In this document: piece by piece, positions 1 to 6,962 of the stretch
How the letters are laid out: each line of letters opens with the position of its first letter
Numbering within the stretch: position 1 is the first letter of the stretch
IMG/VR virus record: IMGVR_UViG_3300034159_000120
Span: 1 to 35,821 of that record
Length of the DNA stretch: 35,821 nucleotides
Strand: one strand, 5' to 3'
Source: a virus
Position numbers and translations under genes: made by a program
Notes under the pieces: generated by a model
Database searches by the model: none
What the model saw: only the letters and a program-made list of their open reading frames with translations
What the model was told of the DNA's origin: nothing

Positions 1-83
1 ATCTGCTTCATGGCGGGCGACTCCATCAGCTCGCTCACCAAGCCCGCAATCTCTTCGTCGTTCATCGGCGTGTCGTCAGGCAT
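1..83 (-). CDS. Partial small phage protein (3' end off window)
   Basis: Only the first 27 codons are visible. The product begins MPDDTPMNDEEIAGLVSEL and the gene runs off the left edge. A GGGAG ribosome binding site lies about 8 bases upstream of the ATG, and the start overlaps the last 22 bases of the upstream gene (62-400), as expected inside a tight operon. If the two window ends are joined as a circle, the frame closes after one more codon, giving a 28-residue acidic peptide directly ahead of the small terminase gene. I do not recognise the product. Confidence 0.55.
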   Translation of the reverse strand, partial: MPDDTPMNDEEIAGLVSELMESPAMKQ

Positions 84-400
84 TGCTGCACTCCCATGGT
101 GTCGTGGTTAGTCGATCTCGCGGCATCCGCCTCGCACAGGGCCCGGGCGCCTTCTGCCGTGTCGCAGTGGCCGAGGAGCTCGAAGCGCTGAGGCACATGC
201 TCTCCGAGCCCATAGCGCTCCTTGTGGCGCTCTCCCGCCCAGTGCGGCTCCTGACCCTTGGCGAAGGCGTGATAGGACCATCCAGGGGCCGCGTCGGGGC
301 ACCAGGCGCCGAATCGCCAGCTGTCCGCGGTGCGATAGGCCGTCACGGTGTAACCGGAGTATGTGGTTTCACAGTAAGCGCTCACCCGAGTCCAGAGCAT
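62..400 (-). CDS. Conserved-looking small phage protein, unknown function
   Basis: This encodes 112 residues, rich in Trp, Tyr and Cys in the first two thirds (for example YCETTYSGYTV and WRFGAWCPDAAPGW), which looks like a compact folded domain rather than a shadow frame. The ATG lies just left of the iteron region, with AGGTGG about 9 bases upstream. The gene sits between the replication gene and the terminase genes on the same strand, a common place for small phage accessory or nuclease-like proteins, but I see no catalytic motif. The last 22 bases overlap the next gene. Function is unknown. Confidence 0.7.
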   Translation of the reverse strand: MLWTRVSAYCETTYSGYTVTAYRTADSWRFGAWCPDAAPGWSYHAFAKGQEPHWAGERHKERYGLGEHVPQRFELLGHCDTAEGARALCEADAARSTNHDTMGVQQCLTTRR

Positions 401-530
401 AGCGGTTATCCACCTTGGTCCGACCTAGTCGAAACGGTCCAACCTTGGTCCAACCTAAAACAAGGTTGGACCAGCGTAAGGCATTGATACTAATAGCATG
501 GTCCAACCTGTCCAACCTGTAGCGCATATT

Positions 531-578
531 TCTCGCACGTATGCGCGCATCACGCATCACGCATACGCACGTGCGAGA
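531..578. repeat. Imperfect inverted repeat inside the iteron region
   Basis: TCTCGCAC (531-538) followed by GTATGCG (539-545) is mirrored by CGCATAC (560-566), GCAC, then GTGCGAGA (571-578). The right arm carries a 4-base insertion, so the structure has a bulge. It separates the left and right iteron groups and is followed by an A-rich run (579-592). A duplex-unwinding or strand-opening element of the origin is a reasonable guess. Confidence 0.5.
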
Positions 579-599
579 AAATTGCAAAAAAACCGCCGA

Positions 600-709
600 G
601 GTTGGACCAGCCCAATAACGGCGCGGCTTACAGCTGGTCCAACCTTGGTCCGACCTCAAGGCAGGTTGGACCGGCCCAACAACGGCGCGGCTTACAGCTG
701 GTCCAACCT
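600..709. repeat. Two 46 bp direct repeats with inverted iteron ends
   Basis: Positions 600-645 and 664-709 are near-identical 46 bp units, with two differences (positions 609 and 616 of the first copy), spaced 64 bp start to start. Each unit begins with GGTTGGACC and ends with GGTCCAACCT around a shared core containing AACGGCGCGGCTTACAGC. Each unit is therefore a paired, inverted initiator-type site. Confidence 0.75.
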
Positions 710-744
710 CGGCGCGATTTTCGAGAGGTTGGACCAAATCGCGA

Positions 745-2466
745 TCAGAAGGGCGGAAGATCATCGTAATCCCCCTTCGATGCAGTCGAATTTAGATCGC
801 AGCTGGAGAGCAAGAGATACCCCGGGCGATACCCGCGCACCCGCTCTCCTTCAACCCACGGCCGCGTGCCCGTCCACCCCAGCGACTGCACGATGATCCC
901 CACCCGGGTCTGCTCCGGCCGCTTCATGTCCTTGGCCGCCATCCCCAGGGCCTGCTCCATGATCGTGTCCATGCTCACGAACAGCCCCGGGCGCCCTTCC
1001 GGCCGGCAGGATCGCAACCGAGTCGCGAGGAACGCCTGTATCCGCGTCTCCCACACATCCCCCGCCACGCGCTCCTGTTGCTGCTCCCCGATGGTCGCTT
1101 TCTCTTCGGCCGTCTCCTCCCACCACCGCTCGCCCAGGGCGAAACGCGCTTGCGCCTCAGCCCAGAGTTGATCGCGGTCCGCTTCGATTCCCTGGAGATC
1201 GATTTCCCCGCAGGCGACCGGCCAATAGCGCCGGTTGCCCGTCATGTCCTGGAGATACTCGCGCTGGTTGGTGGTGCCCGCCATGACCGATTGGCGCGGG
1301 AAGCGACCCAGCCGATGGCCATAGGGCAGGCGGAAACGATCTTCCGCCGAGGAGAAATAGGCTTTCGCCGTGCGCATATCCGCTTTATTCAACGCATCCA
1401 ATTCGGCCAGCTCGATACACCAGACCCCTTGCATCGATAGCATCGCGTCTTTCGACCCGATATCGATCCGCGTATCGGAGAACCAGGCAGACGAATACAA
1501 CATCTTCAACACAGTCGATTTGAGAATACCCTGCAATCCTTCCAAGATCAACACGTTATCCGCCTTACACCCGGGCCTTCGCACCCGCGCCACGGACTGG
1601 ATCATCCACCACGGACCGACCAGCGACAGATAGCGATCCAAGGCCACGCGCTGGGCGTCCGTCAAGCCCGGATCGCTCGCCGCATCGCCCGCGCCGACAT
1701 AGGTCTGCAACCACGAATGCAGCCGCGGCTGCCCGTCCCACACCAGGCGATCCAAATACTCGCGCACCGGGTGAAACGTATTCGCCAGCGCCACCCCCAG
1801 CACCGCATCCGCGATATCCGTCTTCTTCGGTTCGAAGCCCCACGTGCCGGCCAGCCAATGCCGCAGCTCCGTATCGTGTGCATCGGACCATTCCCCCCGC
1901 GAAGCGTGAGCAACCGGAGGGTCCTTGCGCGCCACGATCCGCTGAGCGAAATCGTCCCAAGCAATGACCCCCGACCAGGCGGGGACATTCTCCAGGATCA
2001 ACCGAATATTGAAGGCCGTCGGGCGCCAGGCGCCCTTCTCGGTCTGCATCCGCCGGTCGCGCCAGTCGGGCTCCCCGGGCGGGGAATCGGCCGGACCGCC
2101 CGGAGGAGGCGCCCCATGGCCGCCGCCTTGGCCCTTCTCCCCCTTCTTGCGCTTGCGCGCCGGCTTCGGTTCCAGGTCGGGGCTCGCGCCCGGATCGGCA
2201 ACCGCCGCGTCCGAGCCCCCCTCTGGCGACAATCCCGGCCGAAGAATCAGCCCGGAGCGCGTATGGATGACGTTCTCGTGCTTCTCGATCCAATTGCCCG
2301 CACCGTCTTTGTAAACCGCGTGGGCTTGCGCGGTGGGCGACGTCTGAATAAAGCGCTCGCCAAACCGATCCATCCAAACGACCGACTCCCCGTCGAGCCG
2401 CCGGATCGTATCCACGCGCTCCATCTGCGCGGCCAGTCCCGATGTCTCCACCGGGCCTTCGCTCAC
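745..2466 (-). CDS. VapE-family replication primase/helicase (virulence-associated E)
   Basis: This encodes 573 residues. The central C-terminal half carries the VapE/D5-like P-loop ATPase core: a Walker A of the form GLQGILKST at about residues 310-318, a Walker B-like WCIELAELD at about 349-357, and the family signature GTTN...TGNRRYWPV at about 397-417. The N-terminal third is Pro/Lys-rich linker (about 85-135). VapE proteins replace DnaB/primase in many temperate phages and satellites. I chose GTG 2466 because it overlaps the TGA of the upstream gene as GTGA; a longer frame exists but would cover the neighbouring gene. Iterons follow directly downstream, supporting a replication role. Confidence 0.9.
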   Translation of the reverse strand: MSEGPVETSGLAAQMERVDTIRRLDGESVVWMDRFGERFIQTSPTAQAHAVYKDGAGNWIEKHENVIHTRSGLILRPGLSPEGGSDAAVADPGASPDLEPKPARKRKKGEKGQGGGHGAPPPGGPADSPPGEPDWRDRRMQTEKGAWRPTAFNIRLILENVPAWSGVIAWDDFAQRIVARKDPPVAHASRGEWSDAHDTELRHWLAGTWGFEPKKTDIADAVLGVALANTFHPVREYLDRLVWDGQPRLHSWLQTYVGAGDAASDPGLTDAQRVALDRYLSLVGPWWMIQSVARVRRPGCKADNVLILEGLQGILKSTVLKMLYSSAWFSDTRIDIGSKDAMLSMQGVWCIELAELDALNKADMRTAKAYFSSAEDRFRLPYGHRLGRFPRQSVMAGTTNQREYLQDMTGNRRYWPVACGEIDLQGIEADRDQLWAEAQARFALGERWWEETAEEKATIGEQQQERVAGDVWETRIQAFLATRLRSCRPEGRPGLFVSMDTIMEQALGMAAKDMKRPEQTRVGIIVQSLGWTGTRPWVEGERVRGYRPGYLLLSSCDLNSTASKGDYDDLPPF

Positions 2467-2684
2467 CGCGTCCCATCCTGTCCGCGATGCGTCACTTCCC
2501 GATGCGACCGAATACACAGCTTCGCCCGCCAGAGCACCTCCCAGGCCGCATGGACCAGGTGCCAGGCCAGCCACAGCCGCCCGACCGCGCGCGTTTGGGG
2601 AGACACCACCAGCTCCATCACGATCCACGCCACCGACTGGGGCCGCAAGACAACGAGATCCGGGACCGCGGGCGCGTCATCCAC
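2463..2684 (-). CDS. Small phage protein of the replication operon
   Basis: This encodes 73 residues from a GTG that overlaps the stop of the preceding gene by 8 bases, and its TGA overlaps the GTG of the VapE gene by 4. The middle is hydrophobic and Trp-rich (VAWIVMELVV, LWLAWHLVHAAWEVLW), with a basic C-terminus. It could be one amphipathic helix or a short membrane-associated segment. The perfect coupling on both sides is the main reason for accepting it. Function is unknown. Confidence 0.6.
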   Translation of the reverse strand: MDDAPAVPDLVVLRPQSVAWIVMELVVSPQTRAVGRLWLAWHLVHAAWEVLWRAKLCIRSHREVTHRGQDGTR

Positions 2685-3216
2685 GGCGGCGACTCTTGCG
2701 TGTTCGTTCGGGGACTGCCGGAATTGGCAGCGGGGCATCGAAGTCGGGTTGACCGAACAGTGACCGACCGGTCGCCCGGGCATGCGCCTCGCGTAATTTC
2801 GCCTCTGCCTGAGCGCGACGGGCCGCCACCCGGGCCAGCTTGTCTTCTTCATCCTTGGCTCGCCGTGCGGTCAGCTCCTGGAGCTGCTTCCGGTTGAGGA
2901 CGGCGTGCGAGTTGCTCCCCTCATTCTTGGGCGCCTCCAACTCCGCATCCGCGCGATGCCCGACGGCACACCGGCTGCACCGGGCCGATTGTGTGCAGCG
3001 CAGTTGCGTCAACTCGCTATGCGTCATCTGGCCCGCGGTTTCGCAGCATGAGCGATAGATCTCATACACCGTGCCGTGCGAACCGGCCCACGGCCCCAGC
3101 ATCGCGCGGACGTGGGCATATCCGTAGACCTTGTCCTCGTGTTGGGTGCGCTCCTGCTGGATCGGCCCGCGCTTGCGGGGCGCGGGGACGGCATCCGGCT
3201 TTGCCGAGGCCGTCAT
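2677..3216 (-). CDS. Conserved phage protein with Cys cluster and charged helix
   Basis: This encodes 179 residues from ATG 3216; a GTG at 3249 would add 11 residues. The middle has a CxxC-like cluster (RCTQSARCSRCAVGH), which could bind zinc, followed by a long Lys/Arg/Glu/Ala helix (RRAKDEEDKLARVAARRAQA) likely to form a coiled coil. It lies between the Cro-like gene and the replication gene, where phages often keep small DNA-binding or replication accessory proteins. I do not recognise a named family. Confidence 0.7.
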   Translation of the reverse strand: MTASAKPDAVPAPRKRGPIQQERTQHEDKVYGYAHVRAMLGPWAGSHGTVYEIYRSCCETAGQMTHSELTQLRCTQSARCSRCAVGHRADAELEAPKNEGSNSHAVLNRKQLQELTARRAKDEEDKLARVAARRAQAEAKLREAHARATGRSLFGQPDFDAPLPIPAVPERTRKSRRRG

Positions 3217-3417
3217 CGCCACACCCCCGCCGCGTCGCCGGCCAGACACGCGGCGGACACCGAACCGTCATGAACGGGCGAAACGAACGGGCAGAGAAAT
3301 GGCGACATAAAGGTTCCCGGATTAGCGGGCGGTTAGGGCGCCGGGCGCGGCGCCGATTTCGGCGAGGGCTTCACAGCCAGGCCCCATGGCCCAGCACATG
3401 ATCGGCAGGGACATCCG

Positions 3418-3438
3418 AAAAAAAACCCGCGACCGGGT
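3418..3438 (-). terminator. Short rho-independent terminator after the Cro-like gene
   Basis: Read on the minus strand, a 5 bp stem (ACCCG/CGGGT, 3438-3434 with 3429-3425) with a 4-base loop is followed directly by eight T. The stem is short, so it may be leaky, attenuating early leftward transcription between the Cro-like gene and the replication genes. The rest of the 3217-3483 gap holds no gene I can support; a 30-codon frame there has no ribosome binding site. Confidence 0.5.
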
Positions 3439-3483
3439 GCGATGCCGGGGCGGGCTGGGAGGAGCAAGAAGCGAGAAATGAGG

Positions 3484-3693
3484 TCACGCCGCGCAATCCT
3501 CGTTTTCCGTTTCTATCTCGCTTAATGCAGAAAGCAAGTTCTGAACGGATTTCAGTCCGGGAGATTCGTATCTACCGCATGCAAATTTGCTAATCCAACT
3601 AATTGACATGCCTGATTTTTCTGACAGCAATCCATACTGCCCGCGAAGAGCGGCAACCCTAGCCCTAAGAGTGGCGAGATCGATGGTTTCCAT
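3484..3693 (-). CDS. Cro-like helix-turn-helix regulator
   Basis: This encodes 69 residues, divergent from the CI-like gene at 3761. Residues about 18-45 form a helix-turn-helix (LSEKSGMSISWISKFACGRY), giving the size and place expected of a lambdoid-type Cro. The region is noticeably AT-richer than its neighbours. Its start lies only 13 bases from operator O1, so it is likely repressed by CI and in turn binds the same operators. No strong Shine-Dalgarno is visible before ATG 3693. Confidence 0.8.
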   Translation of the reverse strand: METIDLATLRARVAALRGQYGLLSEKSGMSISWISKFACGRYESPGLKSVQNLLSALSEIETENEDCAA

Positions 3694-3705
3694 ACAAATC
3701 AGGCT

Positions 3706-3719
3706 AGCACTTTAGTGCT
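3706..3719. promoter_or_regulatory. Operator O1 of the phage switch
   Basis: The palindrome AGCAC-TTTA-GTGCT lies in the 67 bp Cro/CI intergenic region. It shares the half-sites AGCAC/GTGCT and the 4-base spacer with three further sites at 3729, 4157 and 4188. The repeat is seen directly; binding by the CI or Cro product is inferred from position. Confidence 0.8.
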
Positions 3720-3726
3720 GGCTCGG

Positions 3727-3744
3727 CAAGCACCCTTGTGCTTG
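3727..3744. promoter_or_regulatory. Operator O2 of the phage switch
   Basis: CAAGCAC-CCTT-GTGCTTG is a perfect palindrome with 7 bp arms, the most symmetrical of the four sites. Its centre lies 23 bp from that of O1, roughly two helical turns, which suits cooperative binding of dimers. It sits just upstream of the CI ribosome binding site (GGGAGG), so occupancy would also autoregulate CI. Confidence 0.8.
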
Positions 3745-3760
3745 TTCGGGAGGTCAGGAT

Positions 3761-4120
3761 ATGAAGATGGACGGAAACACCCGAGCGGCCATCGCCCGCA
3801 ACGTAAAAATGCTTAGAGAATCAATATCTCTAAGCCAATCTCAGCTTGCCGCAAAAGCCGGCATCGGCCAAACGTCAATCTCCAACATGGAGCAACCGGA
3901 CGGGAAGAGCCCCACATCCGACACACTAGATAGTGTGGCGCACGCACTCAGAGTCCCCCCTTGGGTTCTTATGCTTCCCAACATCCCATCCGATCAAGGG
4001 ACGTTGAAACAGCTGGAAAAGTTGGCTCTCACCTATATCGCAGTCAACGATGATGGCCGCCGTACCATTGACACCATCGCGGAAGCCGAAGCCCGATACT
4101 TCTCCCAGCTGATCGCCTAG
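3761..4120 (+). CDS. CI-like XRE-family phage repressor
   Basis: This encodes 119 residues with a clear XRE helix-turn-helix at about residues 14-66 (LRESISLSQSQLAAKAGIG, QTSISNMEQ). The tail of about 50 residues is too short for a LexA-like self-cleaving domain, so induction probably does not use RecA-stimulated autocleavage. The antirepressor gene downstream would supply an alternative route. A strong ribosome binding site (GGGAGGTCAGGA) precedes the ATG; a second ATG two codons later is possible. The gene is flanked on both sides by operator pairs. Confidence 0.88.
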   Translation: MKMDGNTRAAIARNVKMLRESISLSQSQLAAKAGIGQTSISNMEQPDGKSPTSDTLDSVAHALRVPPWVLMLPNIPSDQGTLKQLEKLALTYIAVNDDGRRTIDTIAEAEARYFSQLIA

Positions 4121-4156
4121 CCCCAAGCCCCGGGGCGAAAGGCCCCAACCCGTTCT

Positions 4157-4170
4157 AGCACTTTCGTGCT
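4157..4170. promoter_or_regulatory. Operator O3 ahead of the antirepressor
   Basis: AGCAC-TTTC-GTGCT has the same 14 bp architecture as O1 and O2 but lies 36 bp after the repressor stop codon and about 130 bp before the antirepressor start. This suggests that the repressor directly shuts off the antirepressor promoter. Confidence 0.75.
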
Positions 4171-4187
4171 TGCGCTCGCCCGTGTCT

Positions 4188-4201
4188 AGCACTATAGTGA
4201 T
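4188..4201. promoter_or_regulatory. Operator O4 ahead of the antirepressor
   Basis: AGCAC-TATA-GTGAT is the fourth copy, with one base off in the right half-site and so presumably the weakest. Its centre is 31 bp (three turns) from that of O3. Confidence 0.7.
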
Positions 4202-4301
4202 TGCGTCGCCGCTGAAACGCTCGCCCCTCTGCTGTGCAGGAGCACCACGCAAGGGCCGAAACACAGGCGACGCCACGATCAACCTACCCCCAGGAGCCCC
4301 C

Positions 4302-5096
4302 GTGACCGACCACCCCCACCTGATCCCCGTCCCCTTCCGCGGCGCCACCCTGCACCTGGTCGACCACAACGGCGAGCCCTACGCCGCCATGCGTCCCATC
4401 GTTGAGGCGATGGGGTTGGCGTGGCAAGGCCAGTTCGACAAGATCAAGACCCGATACTCGACCTGCGTCATGGAAATCATGACGCAGCTCCCCGGGGACG
4501 TTCAGCGTCGTTCCTTGACCTGCCTTCCGCTGCGCAAACTCGCCGGTTGGCTCATGACCATCCACGCCAACAAAGTCGCCCCCGAGTTGCGCGCCACCAT
4601 CCGCGCCTACCAGGCCGAGTGCGACGACGCCCTGTGGGACTACTGGACCAAAGGCCGGGCCACCCGACCCCGGAGCCCGGAATCGTACAGCCCCGCCTAC
4701 TACCGAGACCCCTCCTTCAATCCCTCCGGCAGCCCTTACCTTGCCGATTCGCGCCGTCGGGGCGATCCGTTGGCCTACCAGGTGGTGCGCCGCGCCGTCA
4801 ACAGGAAGGCCAACGCCCTCAGCCGCGACGCCTTCGAGCACAACCGCGACATCCTTGAAGACGCCATGCGCCGCGAAGGCAACCTCGGAGACCCCGAGGC
4901 CGCCCTCGACTGGCTCCGCCGTTTCGGTTCCGACCATGGGCAGCAGAACCTGTTCGATGTCGAACTGCTGCGCCGCGTCGCCACCCAAGCCGCCGCCGCT
5001 TGCCAGACCCTGGAACGGCAGCAAGAGACCCTCGATCAGATCATGGATTCGATGGCGTGGGAGGAGTGGGAGGAGGGGGATGAGTGGGAGTCTTGA
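4302..5096 (+). CDS. P22-type antirepressor (P22_AR_N domain)
   Basis: This encodes 264 residues. The first about 115 match the P22_AR_N fold: IPVPFRGATLHLVDHNGEPY, then AMRPIVEAMGLAWQGQFDKI, then LPLRKLAGWLMTIHANKV and a helix ending in ALWDYWTKG. The C-terminal half is helical and different from P22 Ant. Antirepressors of this family bind and inactivate a phage repressor, so this gene probably triggers induction. GTG 4302 is chosen because AGGAG lies 7 bases upstream; longer frames start inside the operator region. Two operators upstream indicate repression by the CI-like protein. Confidence 0.88.
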   Translation: MTDHPHLIPVPFRGATLHLVDHNGEPYAAMRPIVEAMGLAWQGQFDKIKTRYSTCVMEIMTQLPGDVQRRSLTCLPLRKLAGWLMTIHANKVAPELRATIRAYQAECDDALWDYWTKGRATRPRSPESYSPAYYRDPSFNPSGSPYLADSRRRGDPLAYQVVRRAVNRKANALSRDAFEHNRDILEDAMRREGNLGDPEAALDWLRRFGSDHGQQNLFDVELLRRVATQAAAACQTLERQQETLDQIMDSMAWEEWEEGDEWES

Positions 5097-5103
5097 GGCT
5101 AAC

Positions 5104-5574
5104 ATGAAAAAGATCTTGAATTTCGGGCCGGAGCTTTTCAGAAAGTTTGCGGATTGCAAGACATATTCATTACATGGGGTTCTTTATTCCGAACTTTCGA
5201 GATTGGTCGATCATGGGTTCATTGCCGACCGGGCTTGTGTCTGGGGAGAATCGCTGGATGGTCATGAGCTGGCCGTTGTGGCGCGCACCTATTGTAGCGA
5301 CAAAGAAATAGACGACCCTCCAGAAGGATTGCGCTGTATCCGCTTGCCAAAGGTTGTTATGGGCCCAGACGATCCCGGTACAGCGATTGCCGTTGTTGTG
5401 ACAGGCGCGACGCCAGCCGCAGAAAGATTGTTGACTGCGTTTACGTCTATGCCGGCAGACATGCTCACATTCGCTATTTCGCTGGAACTGCAACATCAAG
5501 GCTATGCCATTGCTTTAACAACCGGAGATATTCCAAATTATCCGGCGGTTAAGATTATTAAGATGGAAGAGTGA
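5104..5574 (+). CDS. Unknown AT-richer protein downstream of the antirepressor
   Basis: This encodes 156 residues from an ATG preceded by GAGG, seven bases after the antirepressor stop. Base composition is clearly lower in GC than the flanking genes, suggesting recent acquisition. The sequence alternates hydrophobic strands (AVVVTG, LTFAISLEL, YAIALTTGD) and looks like a small alpha/beta domain. No catalytic motif or membrane segment is evident. Co-transcription with the antirepressor is likely. Confidence 0.75.
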   Translation: MKKILNFGPELFRKFADCKTYSLHGVLYSELSRLVDHGFIADRACVWGESLDGHELAVVARTYCSDKEIDDPPEGLRCIRLPKVVMGPDDPGTAIAVVVTGATPAAERLLTAFTSMPADMLTFAISLELQHQGYAIALTTGDIPNYPAVKIIKMEE

Positions 5575-5583
5575 AGACAAAAT

Positions 5584-5607
5584 AGTTTTAACACGCGCGT
5601 TAAAACT
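5584..5607. repeat. AT-rich perfect inverted repeat between operon genes
   Basis: AGTTTTAAC (5584-5592) and GTTAAAACT (5599-5607) flank ACGCGC. The 9 bp arms are perfect and the arms are AT-rich, unlike a usual terminator stem, and there is no T run. It lies between the stop at 5574 and the ribosome binding site of the gene at 5634, so an operator for a regulator other than CI is possible. Confidence 0.5.
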
Positions 5608-5633
5608 TCTTGACCACCCCCAGGAGCCACCCC

Positions 5634-6002
5634 ATGCCCCCTCCTTCCCTAGCCCAAACCCTCGGCGAGCTGGACGCCGGCTCGTTCGAGTCCCAAGCCA
5701 GCGCCGCCCTCCGCGACATCGCCAAAGCCGTGCGCGACCACGACGAACGCCGCGGCAAGGCCAAGGGCCAGCTCTGCATCAAGATCGCCTTCGAGCGCAG
5801 CAAGGGCAGCGGGCAGCTCTTGGTCACCCACACACTCACCTACAGCCGCCCCACCGAGATCGGCGAGCTCTCCGAGAAGAGCACCGGCAGTACTCAGATG
5901 TATTGCAGCGCGGAGGGGGCGTTGTCCGTCCTACCCGAGGCCCAAGGCCGCTTCGACTTCGACACCGCGATCCCGACCCTTCGCCAGGAGACCAAGCCAT
6001 GA
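5634..6002 (+). CDS. Hypothetical phage protein paired with the DUF2303 gene
   Basis: This encodes 122 residues. CAGGAG lies 7 bases upstream of ATG 5634, and the stop overlaps the next start as ATGA. The N-terminal half is helical (SQASAALRDIAKAVRDHDER) and the middle has strand-like segments (GQLCIKIAFERS, GQLLVTHTLTY). The coupling to the DUF2303 gene suggests a shared role. Function is unknown. Confidence 0.8.
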   Translation: MPPPSLAQTLGELDAGSFESQASAALRDIAKAVRDHDERRGKAKGQLCIKIAFERSKGSGQLLVTHTLTYSRPTEIGELSEKSTGSTQMYCSAEGALSVLPEAQGRFDFDTAIPTLRQETKP

Positions 6003-6808
6003 GCGCCCCCACCATCGACTTGACCCTATTGCGCGACATCATCTCCGGGGGCCTGAACCCGGCCGAAGGGGTCTGCCTGATCCCGGACGGATACAAGCTC
6101 GCCGACCTGGAGCAGTACCAGGCGCAACCCAACGCGCTGCGCGGGACCTATCACGCGCGCACCATCGCCGAGTTCGCGCGCTACGTCCTGGAGCAGGACA
6201 GCCTGCGCTATGCCCGGATCTTCCTGGACCCCGAGGCCATGAGCGCCGTCGCTCGCCTGGACCACGGCAACGCGGGCGATCCCGGTTGGGGCCGCCACCG
6301 GGCGGCGGTCAAGCTGGCCTCCCCGCCCGCGTTCGAGGCGTTCATGGAGATCGCCGCGGCTCCGGTGACCCAGACGTTGCTGATCGACTACGTGATCGAC
6401 TGGGCAGACCACCTGGAGTTCAGCGCCGCGGGTGCCGAGGCCCCGTGGCAGGAGATGAAACCCGCCGCCGCCGTCCAGGCCCTGCGCAAGGTCTCCACCG
6501 AGGTCCATCGCGACGCCACCCACACCCAAACCGACACCGCCCGCGAGCGCTCCGTCCTGGAGAAGTCCGCCATCGTGTCGACCCCACCGCTCTTGCTGCG
6601 CTGGTCCGGCATCCCGGCCGAGGGTTTATCCGAGATCGGCATCCGCGCCCGGTTGGTCTATTTGCCCAAAGACCCGCCACAGATCCGCGTGCGCCCCATC
6701 GCTCTAGCCGAGCTCCGACAGAATATGGCAGACGAGTTCCGGGACCAGGTGCGGGCGGCGATTGCAGAGGCGGCGCCGGTGCATATCGGTGTTTTTGCGG
6801 ACAAATAA
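5999..6808 (+). CDS. DUF2303 family phage protein
   Basis: This encodes 269 residues. It has the layout of DUF2303: a start with TIDLTLLRDI and PDGYKLADLEQY, then the TFAEF-like segment (here HARTIAEFARYV), a central ARLDHGNAGDPGWGRHRAAV stretch, and a C-terminal beta region (LRWSGIPAEGLSEIGIRARL). The family is common in temperate phages near early or recombination genes, with no proven function. A fragment resembling its codons for RWSGIPAEGL reappears 240 bases further on beside a CRISPR-like repeat (6842-6872). Confidence 0.85.
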   Translation: MSAPTIDLTLLRDIISGGLNPAEGVCLIPDGYKLADLEQYQAQPNALRGTYHARTIAEFARYVLEQDSLRYARIFLDPEAMSAVARLDHGNAGDPGWGRHRAAVKLASPPAFEAFMEIAAAPVTQTLLIDYVIDWADHLEFSAAGAEAPWQEMKPAAAVQALRKVSTEVHRDATHTQTDTARERSVLEKSAIVSTPPLLLRWSGIPAEGLSEIGIRARLVYLPKDPPQIRVRPIALAELRQNMADEFRDQVRAAIAEAAPVHIGVFADK

Positions 6809-6810
6809 AA

Positions 6811-6839
6811 GCGGTAAAGGGGACAGGCCCCTTTACCGC
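6811..6839. repeat. 12 bp stem hairpin after the DUF2303 gene
   Basis: GCGGTAAAGGGG and CCCCTTTACCGC form a perfect stem around ACAGG. It starts two bases after the stop codon. There is no T run, so it is not a classical terminator, though it may protect the mRNA end. The GGGGACAGG-containing form resembles REP palindromes spread by RAYT transposases; that resemblance is from memory. Confidence 0.65.
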
Positions 6840-6841
6840 CC

Positions 6842-6915
6842 GCGCTGGACCGGCATCCCGGCCGAGGGCCTGTTTCAATCGTTTCAATCCACGCCCGACT
6901 CGCATCGGGCGATAC
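6842..6915 (-). CRISPR. Single CRISPR-like repeat with spacer-like fragment of a DUF2303 gene
   Basis: The repeat, written on the plus strand, is 6881-6915: GTTTCAATCCACGCC, then stem CGCCCGA/TCGGGCG with a 6-base loop, then ATAC. On the minus strand it ends in ATTGAAAC, the 8-base crRNA handle of type I-C and several III/I-B repeats. The handle plus one base is duplicated (6872-6880). Next to it, 6842-6872 matches 6598-6628 of the DUF2303 gene at 27 of 31 bases; it would code RWTGIPAEGL against RWSGIPAEGL, partly with different codons. It therefore looks like a spacer taken from a related phage. No cas genes are present. Confidence 0.65.
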
Positions 6916-6962
6916 CGGAACCGAAGTCCCGATACGATCATTGTATATGCGGAAGAAGCCCC

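Larger units (their letters stand above)
417..735. repeat. Iteron array, probable phage replication origin
   Basis: Twelve copies of a 9 bp motif occur in both orientations in about 320 bp with no convincing gene. GGTCCAACC or its complement GGTTGGACC is at 436, 447, 464, 500, 600, 636, 664, 700 and 727. The variant GGTCCGACC is at 417 and 647, and TGTCCAACC at 509. The array lies just downstream of the VapE-type replication gene. Iterated short binding sites beside a replication initiator are the usual form of iteron origins. The role as origin is inferred; the repeats are directly seen. Confidence 0.7.

Noticed and set aside
3309-3414. 30-codon frame on the minus strand between Cro and the next gene
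   Set aside because: It starts right at a terminator T run, has no ribosome binding site and shows no clear domain.
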